Assembly: GCF_027924145.1 (NCBI RefSeq) | Contig: NZ_BRVP01000023.1 | Span: 1 to 47,696, forward strand | Reading direction: 5' to 3' | Source of the DNA: Neptunitalea chrysea | GTDB lineage: Bacteria > Bacteroidota > Bacteroidia > Flavobacteriales > Flavobacteriaceae | Length of the DNA stretch: 47,696 nt | Shown: piece by piece, positions 41,332-47,696 of the stretch | Numbering within the stretch: the stretch's first letter is position 1 | Layout: each line of letters begins with the position of its first letter | Made by a program: the position numbers and the translations under genes | Notes under the pieces: generated by a model | Told to the model about the DNA's origin: nothing | Database searches by the model: none | Seen by the model: the letters and a program-made list of their open reading frames with translations, nothing else

Positions 41332-42264
41332 ATGTCTGAAGCTGTAGAAAGTAAACTTCAAAAGATTCCTGTTCTTAGAACTATAGTTAGTCTTTTAAAA
41401 AAGGTTAAAATAAAGGCGTTAGAAGGAATATCATTATATGATGTTCTTGAAATGTATATTCTTGGCATTGCAAAGGGAGCACTTTCTTATAGAGCAGCAG
41501 CTATTTCGTATAGTTTTTTTATTGCTATTTTTCCATTTTTACTTTTTTTAATGAACCTGATACCTTATGTGCCTGTAGAAGATTTTCAGCACAATTTTTT
41601 AGCGTTCATAGAAAGTTTACTACCACCTAAAACTGCTAATTTTTTCGATCCGGTTTTTGAAGATATTGCAAATAGAAAAAGAGGAGGGTTGCTTTCTTCG
41701 GTTTTCGTGCTATCTATATTTTTAATGGCCAATGGGATTAATGCTATTTTTGGAGGATTCGAAAACTCATATCATTTAAAAGAAAAACGAAACTATTTTA
41801 GACAATATTTAATGGCGGTAATGGTTGCGTTAATGTTGTCGTTTTTGTTTTTAAGTTTTGTAGCTGTCTTTATATATTTTGAAGTTGATTTGGAAACTTA
41901 TGTAGTACAAAACCTTACTGATTATGGTTATGTGAGTAGTGATGAGATTGGTGTGACAATTGTGAAAGTTTTGTTATTTATTGTTATAACCTATCTATCT
42001 ATGTCCATTTTGTATTATTTTGGTACTGTTGACGGAAAAGAATCTAGGTTTTTTTCGCCAGGGGCATTATTTACAACTATTTTAATTGTTGTTACTACAT
42101 ATTTATTTGGTATTTACATAGAAAACTTTAACAATTATAATGAGTTGTACGGATCTATAGGTGCGTTATTAATTTTTATGCTGTATATCTGGTTAAACTC
42201 TAATCTTTTACTGCTAGGGTATGAGCTGAATGCTTCGCTGAAAAGCCTGAAAAACAAACAGTAA
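41332..42264 (+). CDS. YihY/BrkB-family inner-membrane protein
   Basis: 310-aa integral membrane protein of the YihY (formerly RNase BN) family. About six transmembrane segments are visible, for example SYSFFIAIFPFLLFLMNLIP (about 64-83), VFVLSIFLMANGINAIFGG, LMAVMVALMLSFLFLSFVAVFIYF and GALLIFMLYIWLNSNLLLLGYELNA. The family motif ALSYRAAAISYSFFIAIFPF and the YELNA ending are intact. Transport or envelope function is not established for the family. It starts 2 nt after the nadC stop and ends 3 nt before the DUF2147 gene, in one operon. Confidence 0.92.
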   Translation: MSEAVESKLQKIPVLRTIVSLLKKVKIKALEGISLYDVLEMYILGIAKGALSYRAAAISYSFFIAIFPFLLFLMNLIPYVPVEDFQHNFLAFIESLLPPKTANFFDPVFEDIANRKRGGLLSSVFVLSIFLMANGINAIFGGFENSYHLKEKRNYFRQYLMAVMVALMLSFLFLSFVAVFIYFEVDLETYVVQNLTDYGYVSSDEIGVTIVKVLLFIVITYLSMSILYYFGTVDGKESRFFSPGALFTTILIVVTTYLFGIYIENFNNYNELYGSIGALLIFMLYIWLNSNLLLLGYELNASLKSLKNKQ

Positions 42265-42267
42265 TTT

Positions 42268-42699
42268 ATGGTTTTAAAAAATATGGTATTTGTAGTGCTT
42301 GCCATATTAATGGTTGGTAGTACTTATGCTCAAACGGTTATTGGTACCTGGAAAATGGTAGATGATAAGAATGGTAAAGAGCGATGCGTAGTGAAGATTT
42401 ATGAAAAGAATGATAAGGTTTACGGTAGAATAGTGGAGCTGCTAGATCCTGAAAAGCAAAATGCTATATGTAGTGAATGTGATGACTATAGAGAGGGGGA
42501 AAAGGTAGAGGGTATGGTTGTTATAGAGAATATGGAAAAGCAGGGTGATTCTTATACCGGAGGTAAAATATTAAATCCGGATTCAGGAAGTTTGTATCGT
42601 TGTAAACTTTGGTTAGATAAAAACGATACTAACAAGTTATATGTTAGAGGGTATTTAGCCTTTTTTTATAGAACACAAACCTGGTATCGTTTAAACTGA
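42268..42699 (+). CDS. DUF2147 exported protein
   Basis: 143 aa with a signal peptide (NMVFVVLAILMVGSTYAQT, cleavage after the Ala-Gln near residue 22). The mature part has the pattern of DUF2147: IGTWKMVDDKNGKERCVVKIY, KVYGRIVELLDP, then GGKILNPDSGSLYRCKLWL and LYVRGYLAFFYRTQTWYR, a lipocalin-like beta-barrel in which the repeated W/Y/G positions mark strands. A Cys pair (AICSECDD) may form a disulfide in the periplasm. Function unknown. Operon member between yihY and priA. Confidence 0.88.
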   Translation: MVLKNMVFVVLAILMVGSTYAQTVIGTWKMVDDKNGKERCVVKIYEKNDKVYGRIVELLDPEKQNAICSECDDYREGEKVEGMVVIENMEKQGDSYTGGKILNPDSGSLYRCKLWLDKNDTNKLYVRGYLAFFYRTQTWYRLN

Positions 42700-42715
42700 T
42701 GTAAATTTTATGTGA

Positions 42716-45172
42716 ATGCCTTATTTTGTAGATGTAATAGTACCTATACCTGTTGAACGATTTTTTACGTATACCATTACGAAAGTAGAAGCAGATTTTA
42801 TAAAACAAGGAATGCGAATTGCGGTTCCGTTTGGTAAATCAAAAATATATACGGCCATAGCATATAAGGTTCATCAAAATCCTCCATTACATTATGAAGC
42901 TAAAGAGATACATCAAATACTAGACGATGAGCCTATTGTAAATGAAGTTCAATTACAATTATGGCAATGGATAGCATCGTATTATATGTGTGCTATAGGA
43001 GAAGTGTATAGGGCAGCTGTGCCTTCAGCATTGTTGTTAGAAAGTGAAACTACCATATGTTTAAATCGAGAGGTAGAAGTAGATGAGCATGTGTTAAAAG
43101 ATGATGATTTTTTGGTTTATGAGGCTCTTCAATACCAGTCGGTACTAACTATACAGGATATAATTTCTATAACCGACAAAAAAACAATATTACCAATCAT
43201 TAAAAGGTTGCTTGGGCAAGGAATCATAACATTAAAAGAAGAGATTCAGGAACAGTATAAACCTAAGTTGGTTAGATTTGTGAAACTGCATTCTCAATAT
43301 ACTACAGAGGAAGCGTTGCATGAGTTGCTAGGTAGTCTTTCAAGGGCGCCAAAACAGCGAGAAGTAGTGTTGGCTTTATTTACATTAAGTGCAGCAACTA
43401 AGAAATCTGTCAAGGTTTCAGAACTTACTGCTAAATCAGGAGCTAGTTCCGCCGTTGTGAAGTCGTTGGTTTCCAAAAATATTTTAGAAGAATTTCATTT
43501 ACAGCAAGATAGGGTTATTTATAAGGGAGGGACTGAAGATTTGAAGTCTAGTACTTTAAATTCTTATCAAGAAACTGCATTATCCGAAATAAAGGAATCT
43601 TTCAATAAACATATGGTTACGCTTTTACATGGAGTTACTTCTTCAGGAAAAACCGAAGTATACGTAAAATTGATAGAAGAAGTTATTGCTAGTGGTAAGC
43701 AAGTACTTTATTTATTGCCGGAAATAGCGCTAACAACGCAGTTAATTTATAGGCTTCAAAGTTATTTTGGTGAGCAAGTAAGTGTATTTCATTCTAAGTA
43801 TTCTGTAAATGAACGTGTAGAGGTTTGGAATAATGTGTTGAATGATAAGCCAAAAGCTAAAATTGTTATTGGAGCCCGTTCTGCAATGTTTTTACCTTTT
43901 AATAATTTAGGGTTGGTTGTGGTAGATGAGGAGCACGAGGTAACGTTTAAGCAATATGATCCTGCACCTAGGTATCAGGCTAGAGATGCTGCTATAGTTT
44001 TAGCATCATTGCATAAATCTAAAGTGTTGTTAGGATCGGCAACTCCAAGTTTAGAAACATATTATAATGCTACTCAGCAAAAATTCGGGTATGTATCATT
44101 AACCAGGAGGTTTGGAGATGTGTTGATGCCAGATATGGAATTGGTAGATATAAAAGAAGCGCATAGGAAAAGAAGAATGAAAGGGCATTTTTCTGAACGA
44201 CTCATAAAGGAAATAGAGGCTACTCTAGAAGAAAAGGAGCAAATTATATTATTTCAGAATCGTAGAGGTTATGCGCCTATTTTAGAATGTAATACATGCG
44301 GATATTCACCACAATGTCCTAATTGTGATGTAAGTTTAACTTATCATCAATATAAGAACCAGTTACGATGTCATTATTGTGGTTATCATATGGCTATGCA
44401 GTTAAAATGTTTATCGTGTGGCAGTAGTGAGTTAGATACAAAAGGATTTGGTACCGAACAAATAGAAGAGGAGCTTAAAGAGTTGTTTCCAAAAGCAGCC
44501 GTTGCTCGTATGGATTTAGATGCAACTAGAGGTAAGCATGCCTATGAAAAGATTATTACAGCTTTTGAGCAGCAAGAAATAGATATTCTTGTAGGCACCC
44601 AAATGGTAGCCAAAGGTCTTGATTTTAGAAATATTACCTTAGTTGGAGTTATGAATGCTGATAATTTAATTAATTTCCCTGATTTTAGATCACATGAGAG
44701 AAGTTTTCAGTTATTGCAACAAGTATCGGGTAGGGCAGGTAGAACTCAAAAGAGGGGTAAGGTTTTAATACAAACGTATAATCCGTATCATCAAATATTG
44801 CAGCAGGTAACTGTAAATGATTACGAGGGGATGAGTAAAGAGCAGTTGAATGAACGTTATACGTTTAAGTATCCTCCATTTTATAAGCTCATTAAAATTA
44901 CTTTTAAGGATAAAGATTATAACAAGGTAAACAAGGCGTCAGACTGGTTTGCTACGTCACTTAAAAATAGCTTCAAACAACATGTTTTAGGTCCTGAATT
45001 TCCACCTGTTTCCAGAATAAGAAATCAATACCTGAAGCATGTGTTGTTAAAAATACCACCCCAATATTCTTTGCAAAAAACAAAAGGAGTTATTGGTAAG
45101 ATACAAACTAGTTTTGAAGCTATAGCCGAGTTTAAAAGCGTGCGTGTAATTTTGAATATAGATCCTTATTAA
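42716..45172 (+). CDS. priA: Primosomal replication restart helicase PriA
   Basis: 3'-to-5' superfamily 2 DNA helicase that reloads the replisome at stalled forks. 818 aa is normal for Bacteroidota PriA. Domains: N-terminal DNA-binding domain (VDVIVPIPVERFFTYTI, about 5-100), helicase domain with Walker A LLHGVTSSGKTEVY (about 304-317) and Walker B VVDEEHE (about 401-407), SATPSLETYY, a zinc module with eight Cys (CNTCGYSPQCPNCDVSL ... CHYCGY ... CLSCGS, about 524-572), and a C-terminal helicase domain with LVGTQMVAKGLDF and QVSGRAGR. The ATG is 16 nt after the DUF2147 stop. The stop overlaps that of the convergent response regulator by 4 nt. Confidence 0.97.
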   Translation: MPYFVDVIVPIPVERFFTYTITKVEADFIKQGMRIAVPFGKSKIYTAIAYKVHQNPPLHYEAKEIHQILDDEPIVNEVQLQLWQWIASYYMCAIGEVYRAAVPSALLLESETTICLNREVEVDEHVLKDDDFLVYEALQYQSVLTIQDIISITDKKTILPIIKRLLGQGIITLKEEIQEQYKPKLVRFVKLHSQYTTEEALHELLGSLSRAPKQREVVLALFTLSAATKKSVKVSELTAKSGASSAVVKSLVSKNILEEFHLQQDRVIYKGGTEDLKSSTLNSYQETALSEIKESFNKHMVTLLHGVTSSGKTEVYVKLIEEVIASGKQVLYLLPEIALTTQLIYRLQSYFGEQVSVFHSKYSVNERVEVWNNVLNDKPKAKIVIGARSAMFLPFNNLGLVVVDEEHEVTFKQYDPAPRYQARDAAIVLASLHKSKVLLGSATPSLETYYNATQQKFGYVSLTRRFGDVLMPDMELVDIKEAHRKRRMKGHFSERLIKEIEATLEEKEQIILFQNRRGYAPILECNTCGYSPQCPNCDVSLTYHQYKNQLRCHYCGYHMAMQLKCLSCGSSELDTKGFGTEQIEEELKELFPKAAVARMDLDATRGKHAYEKIITAFEQQEIDILVGTQMVAKGLDFRNITLVGVMNADNLINFPDFRSHERSFQLLQQVSGRAGRTQKRGKVLIQTYNPYHQILQQVTVNDYEGMSKEQLNERYTFKYPPFYKLIKITFKDKDYNKVNKASDWFATSLKNSFKQHVLGPEFPPVSRIRNQYLKHVLLKIPPQYSLQKTKGVIGKIQTSFEAIAEFKSVRVILNIDPY

Positions 45173-45873
45173 TTTTGAAGGTCTTCGAGAGCTTGTGTTA
45201 AAGCAACTTTTTTATTTCTACTTAATGGAAGCTGAGAGCCTTCTATTTCTACATTCTTACTATTAAAATTTTGAACTCTTTCCAAATTTACAATATACGA
45301 TTTGTGTATTCTCAAGAAACGATCTTTAGGTAATTCGTCATCAAATGATTTCATTGTAGATAGTACCACAATGTTTGCTTCGTCTGTAACTAGTTTTATA
45401 TAATCACCTAATGCTTCTACCCATTTAATAGTACCGAGGTACACTTTTCTTTTCTTTAGATTACTTTTTACAAATATGTGTTCATCGTCATCTGTAAAGC
45501 CTTTGTTGTTTTTGAGTTCGTATTGGGCAATAGCTTTTTTAACAGCTAAATCAAAACGTTCTTTTTTAACAGGTTTGTGTAAATAGTCTGTTACGTCGTA
45601 TTCAAAAGCTTTCAGAGCATACTCTGCCTTTCCTGTAATTAAAATAATTTGAGGAGGTTCTTTTAAAGACTCTAATAAATCAAATCCACTAATTATAGGC
45701 ATTTCAATATCCAGAAAAATAAGGTCAGTTTTCTGATTCTTCAAAGCGTTTTTAGCGTCCATCGCATTAGAGTATTCGGCTAACAAATTTAGCGAGGGAT
45801 GGCTCGAGACTAATTTAGATATAGCGATACGCTGAATAGCGGAATCATCAACTATGATACAATCTAGATTCAT
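45169..45873 (-). CDS. LytTR-family response regulator
   Basis: 234-aa two-component regulator: a receiver domain (about 1-120) with acidic pocket VDD (8-10), phospho-acceptor Asp55 in LIFLDIEMP, Thr in ILITGKAEYA and Lys in HKPVKKE, followed by a LytTR DNA-binding domain (about 135-234; VKSNLKKRKVYLGTIKWVEALGDYIKLVT, RFLRIHKSYIVNLERV, LPLSRNKK). It is an orphan in this window: no histidine kinase is adjacent. LytTR domains bind pairs of short direct repeats; no pair could be picked out with confidence upstream. It is divergent from rpsF, with a 180-nt gap. Confidence 0.94.
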   Translation of the reverse strand: MNLDCIIVDDSAIQRIAISKLVSSHPSLNLLAEYSNAMDAKNALKNQKTDLIFLDIEMPIISGFDLLESLKEPPQIILITGKAEYALKAFEYDVTDYLHKPVKKERFDLAVKKAIAQYELKNNKGFTDDDEHIFVKSNLKKRKVYLGTIKWVEALGDYIKLVTDEANIVVLSTMKSFDDELPKDRFLRIHKSYIVNLERVQNFNSKNVEIEGSQLPLSRNKKVALTQALEDLQN

Positions 45874-45991
45874 ATATATAATTACGGGTGATGTTTAGCT
45901 TTTATTTTAATAACAATTTTACTAAAAAAAGATTACAAAAACAATCAAAAGTATCTGCTAACGCTTTTTTTTACTAAAAGTGGATATTAAT

Positions 45992-46021
45992 TTGCTAATT
46001 CAGTATAATGTCTTACTTTTG
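45992..46021 (+). promoter_or_regulatory. Promoter of rpsF-rpsR-rplI
   Basis: TTG (45992-45994), 19 nt, TACTTTTG (46014-46021) is a full match to the Bacteroidota consensus. The leader to the ATG at 46054 is about 30 nt, AU-rich and without a Shine-Dalgarno sequence. Confidence 0.75.
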
Positions 46022-46053
46022 CAATCTTAAAAATAAATTATATTTTACATATT

Positions 46054-46392
46054 ATGAATCATTACGAAACTGTTTTCATTTTGAATCCCGTTTTATCTGA
46101 TACACAGATAAAGGAAACAGTTAAGAAGTTTGAGGATTTCTTAATTGAGAAAGGTGCAGAGTTTGTATCTAAAGAAGATTGGGGACTTAAAAAATTAGCG
46201 TATCCAATTCAAAACAAAAAAAGTGGTTTTTATCACTTATTTGAGTTTAAAGTTGCTGGAGAAGCAATTGATAATTTTGAATTAGAGTTTAGAAGAGACG
46301 AGCGCATTATGCGTTATTTAACTGTGAAGTTAGATAAACATGCTGTTGCATGGGCAGAAAAGAGAAGAACTAAATTAAACGCTAAAGCTTAA
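46054..46392 (+). CDS. rpsF: 30S ribosomal protein bS6
   Basis: 112-aa small-subunit protein that binds the central domain of 16S rRNA with bS18. The family pattern is clear: [39 protein letters not shown] (about 48-67) and [21 protein letters not shown]. First gene of the rpsF-rpsR-rplI operon (5-nt gap to rpsR). No single-stranded-binding-protein gene lies between rpsF and rpsR, as is usual in this phylum. Confidence 0.98.
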   Translation: MNHYETVFILNPVLSDTQIKETVKKFEDFLIEKGAEFVSKEDWGLKKLAYPIQNKKSGFYHLFEFKVAGEAIDNFELEFRRDERIMRYLTVKLDKHAVAWAEKRRTKLNAKA

Positions 46393-46397
46393 GAATT

Positions 46398-46694
46398 ATG
46401 TCATCTATAGAACAACAAGCGAAAGGGAAAAAAGACGGAGAAATTAGATATTTAACTCCTCTTAACATAGAAACTAACAAAACTAAAAAGTATTGTCGTT
46501 TCAAAAAATCTGGTATTAAATACATAGATTATAAAGATCCTGATTTCTTAATGAAGTTTGTAAATGAGCAAGGTAAAATTTTACCTCGTCGTTTAACAGG
46601 TACTTCTTTAAAGTATCAAAGAAAAGTGGCTACTGCTGTTAAAAGAGCTCGTCACTTAGCGTTAATGCCTTATGTTGGTGATTTGTTAAAATAA
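46398..46694 (+). CDS. rpsR: 30S ribosomal protein bS18
   Basis: 98-aa bS18. An N-terminal extension (about residues 1-20, charged and polar) precedes the core [48 protein letters not shown] and [16 protein letters not shown]. In Bacteroidota ribosomes bS18, bS6 and bS21 shield the 3' end of 16S rRNA (published structure work, from memory), which matters for the Shine-Dalgarno sequence immediately downstream. It sits 5 nt after rpsF and 16 nt before rplI. Confidence 0.98.
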   Translation: MSSIEQQAKGKKDGEIRYLTPLNIETNKTKKYCRFKKSGIKYIDYKDPDFLMKFVNEQGKILPRRLTGTSLKYQRKVATAVKRARHLALMPYVGDLLK

Positions 46695-46695
46695 T

Positions 46696-46702
46696 AAAGG
46701 AG
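46696..46702 (+). promoter_or_regulatory. Strong Shine-Dalgarno sequence before rplI
   Basis: AAAGGAG lies 8 nt before the rplI ATG. It is the only strong GGAG-type ribosome binding site I could see ahead of any gene in the window; all other starts have AU-rich upstream sequence. Confidence 0.75.
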
Positions 46703-46710
46703 CAGACGAA

Positions 46711-47163
46711 ATGGAAATTATATTAAAACAAGACGTACAGAATTTAGGTTTTAAAGATGATGTTGTAACAGTTAAAAATGGTTACGGACGTAATTATTTA
46801 ATTCCTCAAGGGTTTGCTGTTTTAGCTACACCGTCAGCTAAAAAAGTTTTAGCAGAAAACTTAAAACAAAGAGCATTTAAAGAGCAAAAGATTGTTGCTG
46901 AAGCTAAAGAAGTTGCTGAAGCACTTAAAGCTTTAGAAGTTAAGATTCCTGCTAAAACAGGAGGAACTGATAAACTTTTTGGATCTATATCGAATGCTAA
47001 TTTAGCTGATATTTTTGCTAAAGAAGGTCACACCATTGAAAAGAAATTTATCAATGTTGCTGGTGGAACTATTAAAAGAACCGGTAAATATACTGCAGCA
47101 GTAAGATTACATAGAGATGTTGTAGTAGATTTTAATTTCGAAGTTGTTGCTGAGGCAAATTAA
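46711..47163 (+). CDS. rplI: 50S ribosomal protein bL9
   Basis: 150-aa large-subunit protein that binds the L1-stalk base of 23S rRNA. N-terminal domain: MEIILKQDVQNLGFKDDVVTVKNGYGRNYLIPQG (about 1-34), a long central helix (about 40-75), then the C-terminal domain with TGGTDKLFGSISNANLADI. Last gene of the ribosomal operon. It is preceded by a strong Shine-Dalgarno sequence, rare in this genome, and followed by a terminator 22 nt downstream. Confidence 0.98.
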   Translation: MEIILKQDVQNLGFKDDVVTVKNGYGRNYLIPQGFAVLATPSAKKVLAENLKQRAFKEQKIVAEAKEVAEALKALEVKIPAKTGGTDKLFGSISNANLADIFAKEGHTIEKKFINVAGGTIKRTGKYTAAVRLHRDVVVDFNFEVVAEAN

Positions 47164-47185
47164 TTTACGAAGAAAAATATACTTT

Positions 47186-47215
47186 AAAGGCTTTCCGATA
47201 GGAAAGCCTTTTTTT
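47186..47215 (+). terminator. Intrinsic terminator of the ribosomal operon
   Basis: AAAGGCTTTCC pairs perfectly with GGAAAGCCTTT around GATA, followed by a run of seven T. Confidence 0.92.
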
Positions 47216-47279
47216 GTTAAATATGATAGCACTTATGTTATTTATAGTGATTTTTCAGTGTTAATTGTTATGGCTGTAT

Positions 47280-47570
47280 TTTATGTCTTCAAGTATTTGG
47301 TGTTAACAAGTTCTACAATTCTATTAAGAAATAAAGTAATGATGCGTTTAGTTAGTGGTGTGTGAGGTACTGGTGATCTTATTGCAGGTTTTTAAGCTAC
47401 TAGGAATTTAGATATTGCTCTAATGAGGGAGGATATTTTAAGTGAATTAAGGAAAAAGTTGTTATTAGACTTTATGATGCTAGTACGAGCAATTGATGTA
47501 GAAGTTTTGAAGTTGAATTATATAGCTTGAGTTTTAGGTTATAAGAGTGCTTCTTATATTTAAGTGTAAA
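47280..47570 (+). pseudogene. Possible coding remnant, AraC-like helix-turn-helix at its end
   Basis: No open frame survives, but one frame gives protein-like segments broken by stops: GTGDLIAGF, RNLDIALMREDILSELRKKL, and near 47518-47550 VLGYKSASYI followed by stops and NKK. LGYKSASY resembles the second recognition segment of AraC-family regulators (LGF/Y-K-S-x-S-x-F-x-R-x-F-K-K). The rest of the 47216-47574 gap shows nothing else. This reading is weak and could be chance in AT-rich DNA. Confidence 0.25.
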
Positions 47571-47574
47571 ATAA

Positions 47575-47609
47575 AAAAGCCGTTAAGTAATAATATCTTA
47601 ACGGCTTTT
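47575..47609. terminator. Bidirectional intrinsic terminator
   Basis: AAAAGCCGTTAAG pairs perfectly over 13 bp with CTTAACGGCTTTT around a 9-nt loop, with T-rich flanks on both strands. No intact gene directly precedes it in the window; it probably also serves a convergent gene beyond the end. Confidence 0.85.
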
Positions 47610-47628
47610 CTATTTTTTTAATATGCTT

Positions 47629-47670
47629 TTCGGGGTAAGCCCACGAAGTATTTCATCTCGATTAGCGAGT
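47629..47670 (-). repeat. Dispersed two-hairpin intergenic repeat, copy 4 (inverted)
   Basis: Read on the minus strand: ACTCGCTAATCGAG (47657-47670), ATGAAATA, then CTTCGTG, GGCTTAC loop, CCCGAA (47629-47649). Relative to copies 2 and 3 the first palindrome has CTCG/CGAG in place of CTCA/TGAG, so both arms changed together. Confidence 0.7.
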
Positions 47671-47696
47671 AGTTAATTTATCTTTTAAGAGTAAAA

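Noticed and set aside
47144-47365. Short plus-strand open frame overlapping the end of rplI
   Set aside because: It runs through the rplI stop region and across the terminator hairpin at 47186-47215; the translation follows the hairpin arms and looks non-protein-like.
1-47696. CRISPR arrays, tRNA or rRNA genes, insertion sequences and prophage
   Set aside because: No regularly spaced repeats, cloverleaf sequences, transposases or phage structural genes were seen on either strand.

Overview
The window is AT-rich chromosomal DNA of a flavobacterium (Bacteroidota, most likely Flavobacteriaceae, probably marine). Reasons: the promoter element TAnnTTTG, with a TTG box 18-21 nt upstream in the best cases, precedes many genes; Shine-Dalgarno sequences are almost absent; and the gene families are typical of the group: a GSII/GSIII glutamine synthetase pair, FtsE next to glycosyltransferases, TPR plus outer-membrane barrel pairs, a LytTR regulator beside rpsF-rpsR-rplI, and kynureninase. 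I see no rRNA, tRNA, CRISPR array, insertion sequence, phage gene or origin.

Layout. 1-3.4 kb: divergent glutamine synthetases of two families. 3.6-5.6 kb: a lipoprotein sialate O-acetylesterase, followed by a wrecked Crp/Fnr regulator (5.7-6.0 kb). 6-9.7 kb: a GNAT acetyltransferase, gpmI with a thioredoxin-like lipoprotein, and tatA with a PAP2 phosphatase. 9.7-12.7 kb: an SGNH-like envelope protein, an O-methyltransferase and kynureninase. 12.8-21.7 kb: a surface-glycan locus with an N-acyltransferase-like protein, an FdtB-type aminotransferase, a flippase, a sulfotransferase, four glycosyltransferases and an FdtA-type sugar ketoisomerase. It runs into ftsE (21.7-22.4 kb). 22.6-27.5 kb: a large periplasmic TPR protein and an outer-membrane beta-barrel in one operon. 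27.7-34.9 kb: purB, a Nudix hydrolase, a helical protein of unknown function, a haem-binding protein, a glycosyltransferase, a sirtuin, a TPR protein and an SRPBCC protein. 34.9-40.4 kb (minus strand): a GH13 amylase, a carboxypeptidase-regulatory-like protein, a DEAD-box helicase, rdgB and rlmH. 40.5-45.9 kb: the nadC-yihY-DUF2147-priA operon and a LytTR response regulator. 46-47.2 kb: rpsF-rpsR-rplI.

How the parts fit. The glycan locus contains the last steps to a dTDP-3-amino-3,6-dideoxyhexose (FdtA ketoisomerase, FdtB-like transaminase, N-acyltransferase), plus assembly, sulfation and export genes. It predicts a sulfated surface polysaccharide containing an N-acylated amino deoxysugar. 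The dTDP-glucose enzymes RmlA and RmlB are not in the window. NAD metabolism appears three times (kynureninase, NadC, sirtuin), but in separate transcription units.

The most unusual observations are: a dispersed intergenic two-hairpin repeat present in four places with compensatory changes; a high rate of convergent genes that share overlapping stop codons (four of seven pairs, with a fifth abutting); a lone Shine-Dalgarno sequence before rplI; a gene whose apparent TTG start lies inside its own promoter; two genes whose start codon sits 4 nt after the -7 box; and a perfect 14-bp hairpin in a lipoprotein signal sequence. I found no clear new defence or mobile system.
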